DNA of 64,000 nt, taken from an uncultured Bryobacteraceae bacterium (GTDB lineage Bacteria; Acidobacteriota; Terriglobia; Bryobacterales; Bryobacteraceae). Below the pieces are notes generated by a model, which saw only the letters and a program-made list of their open reading frames with translations, searched no databases and was not told the origin of the DNA. Positions 37,696 to 45,021 of the stretch are shown one piece after another. The stretch spans positions 124,001 to 188,000 of the forward strand of contig CALDSU010000010.1 in assembly GCA_937924525.1 (NCBI GenBank), read 5' to 3'. Both the position numbers and the translations under genes were made by a program. Every line of letters starts with the position of its first letter. Within the stretch, counting starts at the first letter, position 1.

Positions 37696-38289
37696 TCACA
37701 GCGCCAGAAAATTCGCGACGATCCGCAGACCGACGGGACCGGATTTTTCAGGGTGGAACTGCACGCCGAAAAGGGGGCCGGCTTCCAGCACGGCGGTGTA
37801 CGGCACGTGGTAGGTGCAGGCGGCGGCGGTGAAGGGGCCCGTGGGGGCGTAGTAGCTGTGGGCGAAGTAGACGTACGGGCTCTCTTCCAGTCCGGCGAGC
37901 AGGCGCGAGTCCTGGCGCCGCTCCAGGCTATTCCAGCCCATGTGCGGGACGCGCACATCCGGCGCGAAACGGCGCACCACGCCCGGAAAGCACCCGAGGC
38001 CGCGCAATTCCGGCGCTTCTTCACTCGATTCGAACAGCGCTTGCAGGCCCAGGCAGATCCCGAGGAAGGGCACGCCCGCCGCGATGCGCTCCCGCAGCGA
38101 ATCCCGGACGCCCAGCGCATCCAGCGCCCGCAGCATCTGGCCGAAATGGCCGACGCCGGGCAGGATGATCTTTTCCGCGCGGCGCACCTGGTCCGCGGCG
38201 CGGACGAGGTGGTAGGCGGCTCCCAGTTCCGCCAGCGTGTTCTGGACCGAACGGAGGTTGCCGGCGCCGTAGTCGAGGATCGCGATCAC
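37696..38289 (-). CDS. hisH: imidazole glycerol phosphate synthase, glutaminase subunit
   Basis: A 197-residue class I glutamine amidotransferase that feeds ammonia to HisF in histidine synthesis. The catalytic triad is Cys79 ([12 protein letters not shown]), His179 and Glu181 (VQFHPEKSG). The start [14 protein letters not shown] is typical. The GTG at 38289 overlaps the hisB stop (GTGA). Its partner hisF and the isomerase gene hisA are not adjacent, so the operon ends here. Confidence 0.95.
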   Translation of the reverse strand: MIAILDYGAGNLRSVQNTLAELGAAYHLVRAADQVRRAEKIILPGVGHFGQMLRALDALGVRDSLRERIAAGVPFLGICLGLQALFESSEEAPELRGLGCFPGVVRRFAPDVRVPHMGWNSLERRQDSRLLAGLEESPYVYFAHSYYAPTGPFTAAACTYHVPYTAVLEAGPLFGVQFHPEKSGPVGLRIVANFLAL

Positions 38290-38882
38290 AGCAGGCCCTT
38301 GGTGGACGGCAACTGGTCCTTCAGCCGCGCGTCGGTGGAGCAGGCGTACTTCATGGCCCGCGCGAAACATTTGAAGATGGCTTCAAGCTTGTGGTGGCTC
38401 GAGCGCCCGTAGAGTACTTTGGCGTGCAGATTCGCGGCCGCGTGATGGACAAAGCCGCCAAAGAAATCCTCCAGCAGTTCCACTTGCAAATCCCCCACTT
38501 TGGCCGCCTTGACCTTGTCCTGGTAGACGAGCGCCGGGCGCCCGCCCAGGTCGACGGCGACCACCGCCAGCGTTTCGTCCATCGTCTGCACAAAGTAGCC
38601 GGCGCGGTTGATGCCCTTGCGATCGCCCAGCGCGCGGGTGAACAACTGGCCGAGGAAGATGCCCACATCCTCGACCGTGTGATGCTGGTCCACGTCCAGG
38701 TCGCCGGCGGCCCGGATTTTCAGGTCGAAGCCGCCGTGCCGGGCGAACAGCTCCAGCATGTGATCCAGGAAACGGACGCCGGTGGAAATGTCGTAGGCGC
38801 CGCGGCCTTCCAGGCGGAGCGAGCCCTGGATCCGGGTTTCTTTGGTGTGGCGCCGAAGTTTGGCTTGGCGGATGGCGGGCAT
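38286..38882 (-). CDS. hisB: imidazoleglycerol-phosphate dehydratase
   Basis: A 198-residue single-domain HisB. Metal-binding motifs are [27 protein letters not shown] and [14 protein letters not shown], each full. The bifunctional HisB of enterobacteria carries a phosphatase domain; this one does not, so histidinol-phosphate phosphatase must come from elsewhere, possibly the HAD gene just upstream. It starts 1 base after that gene's stop. Confidence 0.96.
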   Translation of the reverse strand: MPAIRQAKLRRHTKETRIQGSLRLEGRGAYDISTGVRFLDHMLELFARHGGFDLKIRAAGDLDVDQHHTVEDVGIFLGQLFTRALGDRKGINRAGYFVQTMDETLAVVAVDLGGRPALVYQDKVKAAKVGDLQVELLEDFFGGFVHHAAANLHAKVLYGRSSHHKLEAIFKCFARAMKYACSTDARLKDQLPSTKGLL

Positions 38883-38883
38883 G

Positions 38884-39558
38884 CTAAAGAACCGTTTCGA
38901 GTTGGTTGATATCGTCCAGCACGGCGGCGGCGCCGTGCTCGCGCAGCAGGCGGGTGAGCTCCTCGCGGCGCGGCTTGCCGGGCGCGGAGATGCCGATGAA
39001 GGAGACGCCGGCGGCGCGCGCGGCGCGCGCGTCGTCCACCGTGTCGCCGATGTACCACAGCCTTCGGCCGGGCGCCCGGCGGACGATTTGCAGCAGCCCG
39101 TCGGGCGACGGCTTGGGCTGCTCCACTTCGTGCATACCGATCAGCGGGTCGAACCGCAGCGGGCCGGCGAAGCGGTCGAGCGTCAGCTGCGCGTCCTCGC
39201 GCGGCCGGCCGGTAAACAGCGCGAAGTCGAACCGCTCCGCCAGACGTTCCAGCACCCCTTCGCGGGCAATCCAGCGTTCCCGCGTGATCAGTCCGTCGCC
39301 GTGCTCGCCGAGGAACAGCCGCTGAAACTGATCCCGCACCGTCTCGAAAGAGAGCTCGCAGCCGTATTCCCGCAGCAGGGCTTGGGAGAGCAGCCAGTCG
39401 TCATTCCAGCCGCCGCGGTTCTTCCACTTCTGGATCTCCTCGCGCGTGGGCCGCCGGCCTGAAAAGTAGGCCACCGTTTGCTGAATGGTTTCGCGGTAAG
39501 ACTCGCCCACGTCCACCAGGACGCCGTCCATGTCGAACACCAGCAGCGGACGCGGCAC
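38884..39558 (-). CDS. HAD-superfamily phosphatase in the his operon, candidate histidinol-phosphate phosphatase
   Basis: A 224-residue HAD hydrolase of the TIGR01548-like type. Motif I is [20 protein letters not shown] (nucleophile Asp9, acid Asp11), motif II is [11 protein letters not shown], and motifs III/IV are [10 protein letters not shown] and [18 protein letters not shown]. The segment [11 protein letters not shown] is characteristic of that subgroup. It lies between hisC and hisB and starts with a GTG 1 base after the hisC stop, so it is part of the operon. Since the window's HisB lacks a phosphatase domain, this is the natural candidate for the missing step. That is inference. Confidence 0.83.
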   Translation of the reverse strand: MPRPLLVFDMDGVLVDVGESYRETIQQTVAYFSGRRPTREEIQKWKNRGGWNDDWLLSQALLREYGCELSFETVRDQFQRLFLGEHGDGLITRERWIAREGVLERLAERFDFALFTGRPREDAQLTLDRFAGPLRFDPLIGMHEVEQPKPSPDGLLQIVRRAPGRRLWYIGDTVDDARAARAAGVSFIGISAPGKPRREELTRLLREHGAAAVLDDINQLETVL

Positions 39559-39559
39559 C

Positions 39560-40636
39560 TTACCAGATCTCCCGCAACTCCGCCAGGAATCGCCGCGTCT
39601 GCTCCCGGGTGCCGACGGTGACCCGGACGCAGCCGGGCAGTTCGTAGCTGCGATCGCGGACCAGGATTCCCGCCTCGCGCAGACGGTCGCGGATTTCGCG
39701 GGCGCGCTTGCCGAAGCGCACCAGAACGAAATTCGCCTGGCTGGGCACGTAGCGGATGCCCATCTTTTCGAGTTCAACGCACATTAACTCGCGCGCGGCC
39801 AGCACCTCGGTGACATACTGCTCCAGATGCGAGCGCTCGGCGAGGGCGGCCTGCGCGGCGAGTGCGGCGAGCATGTTCACCGAGTAGGGCGACTGCCCTT
39901 TGCGCAGATAGTAGACGTTTTCCGCCTGCGAGAGGACGCAGCCCATCCGCATCGCGGCCAGGCCGTAGATCTTGGAAAAGGTGCGGCTGATGAACAGATT
40001 CGGCTCGCTGTCCAGCAGGGGGAGGGCCGAGACGCCGGAGAACTCGAAGTAGGCTTCGTCGATCAGGACCGCGGCGCGCCGGGCGCGCTTGAGGATGCGG
40101 GCGATCGCGTCCAGGCCGGCGCCGGTGCCGGTCGGATTGTTCGGGTTGGCGAGCAGCACGGCCCGGGTGGCCGGGGTGATCGCTTCCAGGACGCCGTCCA
40201 AGGGAAAGGCGAAATTGACGTCCTCGTAAGGGACTTCTCTCACCACGGCGCCGGCCACCTGGGCGTAAAACTTGTACATCGCATAGGACGGCGAGAGCAC
40301 CACCACCTCGTCGCCGGAGTTGATATAGGTATTCACCAGCACCTGGATGGCCTCGTCAGTGCCGTTGGTCAGCACGAGCTGGTCCTCGGCGACGCGGAAG
40401 AAGCTGGCCAGGGCCGGCCGGGCCTCGGTGTACTCGGGATAGATGGAGAGCGCCTCGGCGGTGACGCGGTCACGGAGAAACCGCGCGACTGCGGGAGCGC
40501 AGCCGACGGTGTTTTCGTTGAAGTCGAGCCGCAGTTTGCCCGCGCGGCCGGCGGAGGGAGGCGAGTAAGGGGCCATCTGCTGGATCGCCTTCCGGGGCCG
40601 CGGCGCGCCTTTGGCCAGGCGCGGGCCTCTAGCCAT
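39560..40636 (-). CDS. hisC: histidinol-phosphate aminotransferase
   Basis: A 358-residue PLP aminotransferase that makes histidinol phosphate from imidazole-acetol phosphate. Landmarks are LRLDFNENTVGCAP, YPEYTEARPALASFF, LTNGTDEAI, LANPNNPTG, LIDEAYFEF and the PLP lysine Lys222 in SRTFSKIYGLAAMRMG. The ATG at 40636 overlaps the end of hisD by 8 bases; longer in-frame extensions would lie within hisD and are not credible. Confidence 0.94.
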   Translation of the reverse strand: MARGPRLAKGAPRPRKAIQQMAPYSPPSAGRAGKLRLDFNENTVGCAPAVARFLRDRVTAEALSIYPEYTEARPALASFFRVAEDQLVLTNGTDEAIQVLVNTYINSGDEVVVLSPSYAMYKFYAQVAGAVVREVPYEDVNFAFPLDGVLEAITPATRAVLLANPNNPTGTGAGLDAIARILKRARRAAVLIDEAYFEFSGVSALPLLDSEPNLFISRTFSKIYGLAAMRMGCVLSQAENVYYLRKGQSPYSVNMLAALAAQAALAERSHLEQYVTEVLAARELMCVELEKMGIRYVPSQANFVLVRFGKRAREIRDRLREAGILVRDRSYELPGCVRVTVGTREQTRRFLAELREIW

Positions 40637-41888
40637 TCGCGCTGTCCCCTTCGAGGCGCAGTTCCACGGAGCGGGCGTGCGCTTCCAGTCCTTCGGCGCG
40701 CGCCAGGGTGGCGACCGTTCCGGTGAGCCGCCGGAGCGCATCGGCGCTCAGATGCTGCACGGAGATCACCTTCACGAAATCGGCGGCGGACAGGCCGCCG
40801 CGGACCCGGGCGGCCCCGCTGGTGGGCAGCACATGGTTGGGGCCGGAAGCGTAGTCGCCCGCAGCCTCGGGACTGAAGGGGCCGATGAAGATCGCGCCGG
40901 CGTTCTGAATGCGGTCCAGCACCGCCTCATGGTGGACGGAGAGGTGCTCCGGCGCGAACCGGTTGGCGAGGTCCAGCGCCTCGTCGATCGATTGCACGAC
41001 GACGATCGCGCCGTTCTTCTCGAGGGATTTCCGCGCCACCTTGGCGGTGGGCAGGTCCTTCAGTTGGCGTTCGATCTCGGCGGCCACCGCCCGGGCCAGG
41101 CGCGTGGACGGAGTCAGCAGGATCGCGGCGGCGTCCACGTCGTGTTCGGCCTGGGCCAGCAGATCCGCCGCGATGAAGCGCGGGTTGCCCTCCGGCGCGA
41201 TGATCATCACCTCGGTGGGGCCGGCCACGAAATCAATGCCCACTTCGCCGGCCAGCAGTTTCTTGGCGGCGGCGACGTAGATGTTGCCCGGTCCCACAAT
41301 GCGGTCGGCCTTCGGCACGGTGCGCGTGCCGTAGGCAAACGCGGCGACGGCCTGCGCGCCTCCCATGTGAAATACCTGGGACAGGCCCAGCAGGTGCGCG
41401 GCGCCGAGCACGACGGGCGCCGGTTTGGGCGAGCAGGCGCAAATGTTGGGCACGCCGGCCGCCTGCGCCGGCACGGCGGTCATGATCAGCGTGGAAGGCA
41501 GCGGATACCGGCCGCCGGGGATGTACGCCGCCACGGTGTCCAGCGGGCGGACAACATAGCCGATGTTCAAGCCGGGCGCGAAGCGGCGGATCTGGGATTT
41601 CGGGAGCTGCAACTGGGAGAAAGCGCGGACGTTCCGCGCGGCGGTCTCCACGGCGGCGCGGAATTCCGGCGCCAGCGTTTCGGCCGCCGCCGCCAGTTCG
41701 TCGGGGTGCAGGCGGACCGTCGCGCGGTCCAGCCCGTCGAACTTCTTCGCGTACTCGACCAGGGCCTTGTCGCCCCGGCGGCGCACTGCTTCCAGGATGG
41801 GTTTCACCACGTTTTCCGCCTCCGCGAGGCGGGCGGTGCGGCGCTCGAGCAGTTTGCCGGCTTGTTTCGATTCAATGATCCGCATCAT
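40629..41888 (-). CDS. hisD: histidinol dehydrogenase
   Basis: A 419-residue zinc enzyme that oxidises histidinol to histidine in two NAD-dependent steps. Conserved blocks are YIPGGRYPLPSTLIMTAVPA, GGAQAVAAFAYGT, IVGPGNIYVAAAKK, DFVAGPTEVMII, LLAQAEHDVDAAAILLT and NRFAPEHLSVH. The C-terminal SGAARVRGGLSAADFVKVISVQHLS is typical. It starts 2 bases after the hisG stop. Confidence 0.96.
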   Translation of the reverse strand: MMRIIESKQAGKLLERRTARLAEAENVVKPILEAVRRRGDKALVEYAKKFDGLDRATVRLHPDELAAAAETLAPEFRAAVETAARNVRAFSQLQLPKSQIRRFAPGLNIGYVVRPLDTVAAYIPGGRYPLPSTLIMTAVPAQAAGVPNICACSPKPAPVVLGAAHLLGLSQVFHMGGAQAVAAFAYGTRTVPKADRIVGPGNIYVAAAKKLLAGEVGIDFVAGPTEVMIIAPEGNPRFIAADLLAQAEHDVDAAAILLTPSTRLARAVAAEIERQLKDLPTAKVARKSLEKNGAIVVVQSIDEALDLANRFAPEHLSVHHEAVLDRIQNAGAIFIGPFSPEAAGDYASGPNHVLPTSGAARVRGGLSAADFVKVISVQHLSADALRRLTGTVATLARAEGLEAHARSVELRLEGDSANG

Positions 41889-41890
41889 GG

Positions 41891-42760
41891 CTACATTACG
41901 ATTTTGTTCAACGGGTACTCCACGATGCCCTGCGCGCCGGCCTGCTTCAACCGGGGCAGAATGTCGCGGACCGTGGCTTCGTCCAGGATGGTATTCACCG
42001 CCATCCAGTCTTCGTCGCTCAAGGGGGAAACCGTGGGGCGCTTGAGCGCCGGCAGCACCTCCAGCACGCGGGCCAGGTCCGCGCGGCGCACGTTGAGCAT
42101 CAGGCCCACCTTGCCCAGCGCATTGATGGCTCCCTCGAGCAACAGTTTCATGTCCTCGAGCTTCGCCCGCTTCCAAGGGTCCCGCCAGGAGGCCTGGTTG
42201 GCGATCAACTGCGTGTTCGATTCCAAAACGGTGTCGATAATCTTGAGCTTGTTGGCGCGCAGGGAGGAACCGGTTTCGGTGACTTCGACGATGGCGTCCG
42301 CCAACACCGGGGGCTTGACCTCCGTGGCGCCCCAACTGAACTCGACTTTGGCGGATACGCCGTGGCCGGCCAAATAGCGCCGCGTGGTCTCCACCAGTTC
42401 CGTGGCGATGATGCGGCCTTCCAGGTCGCGGACCGTCTGGAACGGCGACGCCTCGGGCACGGCCAGGACCCATCGGACTTTGCCGAAACTCTGCTTCGCG
42501 TAGACCAGGTCGGCCACGGAGACCACCTGGGCGTTGTTCTCCTCCACCCAGTCGCGGCCGGTCAGGCCGGCGTCCAGGATGCCATCCTCCACGTAGCGGG
42601 CCATCTCCTGCGCGCGGATCAGCATGCACTCGATCTCCGGATCGTCGATGCCGGGGAAGTACGACCGGCTGCTGGTGGTGATGTTGTAGCCCGCCCGGCG
42701 AAACAGATCGACGGTGGCGTTTTCCAGACTTCCCTTGGGAATTCCCAGTTTCAGTTTCAA
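41891..42760 (-). CDS. hisG: ATP phosphoribosyltransferase, long form
   Basis: A 289-residue HisG that starts the pathway by joining ATP and PRPP. The catalytic part shows [33 protein letters not shown] and [19 protein letters not shown]. The last ~75 residues form the extra C-terminal domain ([23 protein letters not shown]) of the long, histidine-inhibited form, which needs no HisZ. The start is a TTG with AGGAG about 9 bases upstream. It is feedback-regulated in known long-form members, in addition to the leader found before hisI. Confidence 0.95.
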   Translation of the reverse strand: MKLKLGIPKGSLENATVDLFRRAGYNITTSSRSYFPGIDDPEIECMLIRAQEMARYVEDGILDAGLTGRDWVEENNAQVVSVADLVYAKQSFGKVRWVLAVPEASPFQTVRDLEGRIIATELVETTRRYLAGHGVSAKVEFSWGATEVKPPVLADAIVEVTETGSSLRANKLKIIDTVLESNTQLIANQASWRDPWKRAKLEDMKLLLEGAINALGKVGLMLNVRRADLARVLEVLPALKRPTVSPLSDEDWMAVNTILDEATVRDILPRLKQAGAQGIVEYPLNKIVM

Positions 42761-42778
42761 GCGAGCAGGCTCCTTGAG

Positions 42779-43162
42779 TTACTTGTTGCTTCCTTGATAG
42801 ACCGCGTGCGGATCATAGGTCCGCGGTTCGCTGACGACCCATTCGCCATCCTGCAAGGTGCGAAAAAAACAGCTCTGGTACCCTTCATGGCAAACGCCCG
42901 GCCCGTGCGCCTCCACCTGAATCAGGAGGCAATCCTGGTCGCAATCGGTGGAAATCGACTTGACCGCCAGCCGGTGGCCCGAAGATTCGCCTTTCATCCA
43001 AAGTTTCTTTCGCGAGCGGGAATAAAAGGTGGCGAAACCGGTCTCGACGGTATGGCGGAACGCCTCCTCGTTCATAAACCCCACCATCAGCACCCGGCGG
43101 GAGACGTGATCCTGAATCACCGCGGGAACCAGCCCGCCTTCTTTTTGAAAATCCAGATTCAT
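42779..43162 (-). CDS. hisI: phosphoribosyl-AMP cyclohydrolase
   Basis: A 127-residue single-domain HisI without a fused HisE. It shows LVPAVIQDHVSRRVLMVGFMNEEAF, TFYSRSRKKLWMKGESSGH and the metal-binding STDCDQDCLLIQVEAHGPGVCHEGYQSCFF. It is the first structural gene of the operon. The ATG at 43162 lies 10 bases after the U-rich tail of a terminator hairpin, so ribosomal access and transcription would both depend on the leader's fold. Confidence 0.95.
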   Translation of the reverse strand: MNLDFQKEGGLVPAVIQDHVSRRVLMVGFMNEEAFRHTVETGFATFYSRSRKKLWMKGESSGHRLAVKSISTDCDQDCLLIQVEAHGPGVCHEGYQSCFFRTLQDGEWVVSEPRTYDPHAVYQGSNK

Positions 43163-43171
43163 GCGCGCACC

Positions 43172-43203
43172 AAAAGAAACAGCCCGCCACGTCCGCGGCG
43201 GGC
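43172..43203 (-). terminator. attenuator terminator of the his operon leader
   Basis: On the reverse strand GCCCGCC (43203-43197) and GGCGGGC (43188-43182) pair perfectly around an 8-base loop. They are followed by TGTTTCTTTT (43181-43172), a U-rich tail. The structure ends 10 bases before the hisI start. The 5' arm can instead pair over six bases with GCGGGC (43254-43249) inside the leader peptide gene, a candidate antiterminator. Confidence 0.75.
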
Positions 43204-43238
43204 CTGCTATGCTCAACGAATTAGGTTTCTCAGGAAAC

Positions 43239-43313
43239 TCAAATCCGTGCCCGCGCCGTCCGGGAGTGACCATGATGGAAATGGCGATGGAGACGGGCCG
43301 CGGCTTGGAACAT
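43239..43313 (-). CDS. histidine-rich leader peptide of the his operon
   Basis: A 24-codon frame from an ATG at 43313 to TGA at 43239, just upstream of the his operon terminator. It contains histidine at positions 9, 11, 13, 14 and 16 (codons CAT, CAT, CAT, CAT, CAC), five of eight consecutive codons. When charged tRNA-His is scarce, a stalled ribosome would leave codons 19-22 (GCGGGC) free to pair with the terminator 5' arm and allow transcription into hisI. This is the classical his attenuation arrangement known from enterobacteria. No strong ribosome binding site precedes the ATG. Found by reading the reverse strand; too short for standard gene calling. Confidence 0.78.
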   Translation of the reverse strand: MFQAAARLHRHFHHGHSRTARARI

Positions 43314-43334
43314 CGCTTTCGAACTTTCTATATT
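43305..43334 (+). promoter_or_regulatory. promoter of the porin gene, predicted leaderless
   Basis: TTGGAA (43305-43310) and TATATT (43329-43334) are spaced by 18 bases. The -10 box ends 8 bases before the GTG at 43343, which has no ribosome binding site, so the message would be nearly leaderless. The -10 overlaps the his promoter on the other strand. Confidence 0.5.
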
Positions 43335-43359
43335 AGCAAACGGTGCTCCGGTTTGTCCT
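43330..43359 (-). promoter_or_regulatory. promoter of the his operon
   Basis: On the reverse strand AGGACA (43359-43354) and TAATAT (43335-43330) are spaced by 18 bases. The predicted start near 43323 lies about 10 bases before the leader peptide ATG, which fits a short attenuation leader of about 160 nt before hisI. Confidence 0.55.
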
Positions 43360-44605
43360 AGCCACAGCCGCGGCGGCGCTGGCGGCGGCGCAGCCGCCAA
43401 AGGGCGCCGCCCCCCGCAAACTGGACTTTCATTTCGAGTTTCGCACGCGATTCGAAGCGCGGCAGGGCGTCTCGTTCGGCCGGGATCCGAACTCGGAGTT
43501 CCCGCTGCTGCGGACCCGGGTCGGGGTCGATTACCACCCTACCCCGTGGATGCGCTGGTCGGCGCTGGCCCAGGACTCCCGGGCGCCGTTCTATGGCAGC
43601 CCGGCGCCGGGCACGCTGCGGGACACGCTGGATTTGCAGGAGGGGTTCCTGGAACTGGGGCGCGAGAGCGGCCCGTCCCTGCTGTTGGGCCGCCAGATGG
43701 TGGAATTAGGCGAGACCCGGCTCATCGGCGCCCCCCAATGGCTCAACACCGCCCGGACCTACGACTCCCTGCGCCTGGCCCACCGGAGGCCGGACCGCGA
43801 CTGGCAGGTGCTGTGGCTTTCGGTCGTGAAGGTGCGTCCGGATTCGTTTGACCTGCCCAACCTCGGCGACCGCATTTGGGGCACGTACAACACGTTCCGG
43901 AAGCTGATTCCGGACGGCGACTTCGAATGGTACCTCTTGCGCCACGACCAGAACCAGCCCGGGGGCTTCGCGGGTCCCGGCCGGCTGGGAGTGAATCTTT
44001 TCGGCGCGCGCGTGGTGACGCCGCTCGGCAGGGGTTTCCGGCTGAGCGTCGAGGCCGTCGGCCAGACCGGCAAAGTGGGAGGCAAGCAACACCGCGCCGC
44101 GGCCTGGTTCTCCTCGGTGTCGCGCGAGGTGAAGCTGGCCCGGCCGGTGACGTTTTCCGGGGAGTACAAGTACGCCTCCGGCACGGACGACCCTGAGGGC
44201 GGCCGCAGCGGCACCTTCGACCAGTTGTACCCGGCCAATCACGACAAGTTCGGCCACGCCGACCTGTTCGGCTGGCGCAACATACACAACGTGCGTTCGC
44301 TCGAAACCATCCAGCTCACCAGGGCCTGGCGGCTGTTTGTGATGTGGGACGCCAGTTGGCTGGCGTCGCCGCGCGACGCGTTGTATAACGGCCCCGGCCG
44401 TCCCCTTGCGCGCGCCCCCCTCGGCGACGCGGGCCGCTACGTCGGCCAGGAGATCGACTGCTTCACCACGTACCGCCGCGGGCCCTTCCGCCTGGGCGCC
44501 GGAGTCGCCAAACTGTTCGCCGGCGAGTTCCTCCGCCGGACCACGCCCGGCGCCAACACGCTGTTCTTTTACGTGTTCCAGGGCGTTTCCTTTGGCCGGC
44601 GTTGA
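43343..44605 (+). CDS. outer-membrane porin-like protein of the alginate-export type
   Basis: A 420-residue protein with a short signal peptide (FVLATAAAALAAAQ) and a beta-barrel body of alternating hydrophobic strands ending in aromatic residues, such as DFHFEFRTRFEARQGVSFG, FLELGRESGPSLLLGRQMVELGETRLIG and LETIQLTRAWRLFVMWDASW. This matches the Alginate_exp (AlgE-like) barrel family, and the protein ends FYVFQGVSFGRR. Substrate unknown. The start is GTG, probably leaderless, and the gene shares its promoter region with the his operon on the other strand. Confidence 0.72.
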   Translation: MLRFVLATAAAALAAAQPPKGAAPRKLDFHFEFRTRFEARQGVSFGRDPNSEFPLLRTRVGVDYHPTPWMRWSALAQDSRAPFYGSPAPGTLRDTLDLQEGFLELGRESGPSLLLGRQMVELGETRLIGAPQWLNTARTYDSLRLAHRRPDRDWQVLWLSVVKVRPDSFDLPNLGDRIWGTYNTFRKLIPDGDFEWYLLRHDQNQPGGFAGPGRLGVNLFGARVVTPLGRGFRLSVEAVGQTGKVGGKQHRAAAWFSSVSREVKLARPVTFSGEYKYASGTDDPEGGRSGTFDQLYPANHDKFGHADLFGWRNIHNVRSLETIQLTRAWRLFVMWDASWLASPRDALYNGPGRPLARAPLGDAGRYVGQEIDCFTTYRRGPFRLGAGVAKLFAGEFLRRTTPGANTLFFYVFQGVSFGRR

Positions 44606-44639
44606 CTTGCCGCTTTCCGGCCGTAACACTGGACGTGTC

Positions 44640-45014
44640 ATGATTCGCGGCATCGAGCACACAGCGATTACCTCCCCGCAGCCCAAGGCGCTCGCAGCCT
44701 GGTATGTCGAAACTCTCGGTTTCACCGTCTGCTACGAGTCGGCATCCACGATGATGGTCCGTGCTCAGAACGGGTATGTTCTGGAAATCACCGGTGCGGA
44801 AGGGGACCGCCCGCCGCAAACGCTGAAAACGCCGGGTATCCGGCACCTGGCCCTGCTGGTAGACGACTTCGACGCCGTCTACCAGGCGCTGCGCGGCCGG
44901 CAAGTGCATTTTGTATCCGAGCCCGCCGAGAGTAAGGGCAATCGCGTGGTCTTTTTCACCGACCCGGAAGGCAACTACCTGCACCTGTTACAGCGCGCCC
45001 AGCCCCTGGCTTGA
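44640..45014 (+). CDS. VOC (glyoxalase/dioxygenase-fold) family protein
   Basis: A 124-residue single VOC domain: IEHTAITSPQPKALAAWYVETLGF, IRHLALLVDDFDAVY and a closing VFFTDPEGNYLHLL. The metal-ligand pattern His7, His near 66 and Glu near 113 is visible. Members act as glyoxalases, dioxygenases, epimerases or resistance proteins; which one applies here is unknown. It ends 7 bases from a convergent GH29 gene. A TTGACT box at 44602-44607 may be its -35. Confidence 0.78.
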   Translation: MIRGIEHTAITSPQPKALAAWYVETLGFTVCYESASTMMVRAQNGYVLEITGAEGDRPPQTLKTPGIRHLALLVDDFDAVYQALRGRQVHFVSEPAESKGNRVVFFTDPEGNYLHLLQRAQPLA

Positions 45015-45021
45015 GACGGCG

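Noticed and set aside
37412-37699. Reverse frame of about 95 codons whose GTG overlaps the hisH stop
   Set aside because: The overlap looks like coupling, but the sequence is Ser/Gly/Pro-rich without any conserved pattern and is not hisA or hisF.
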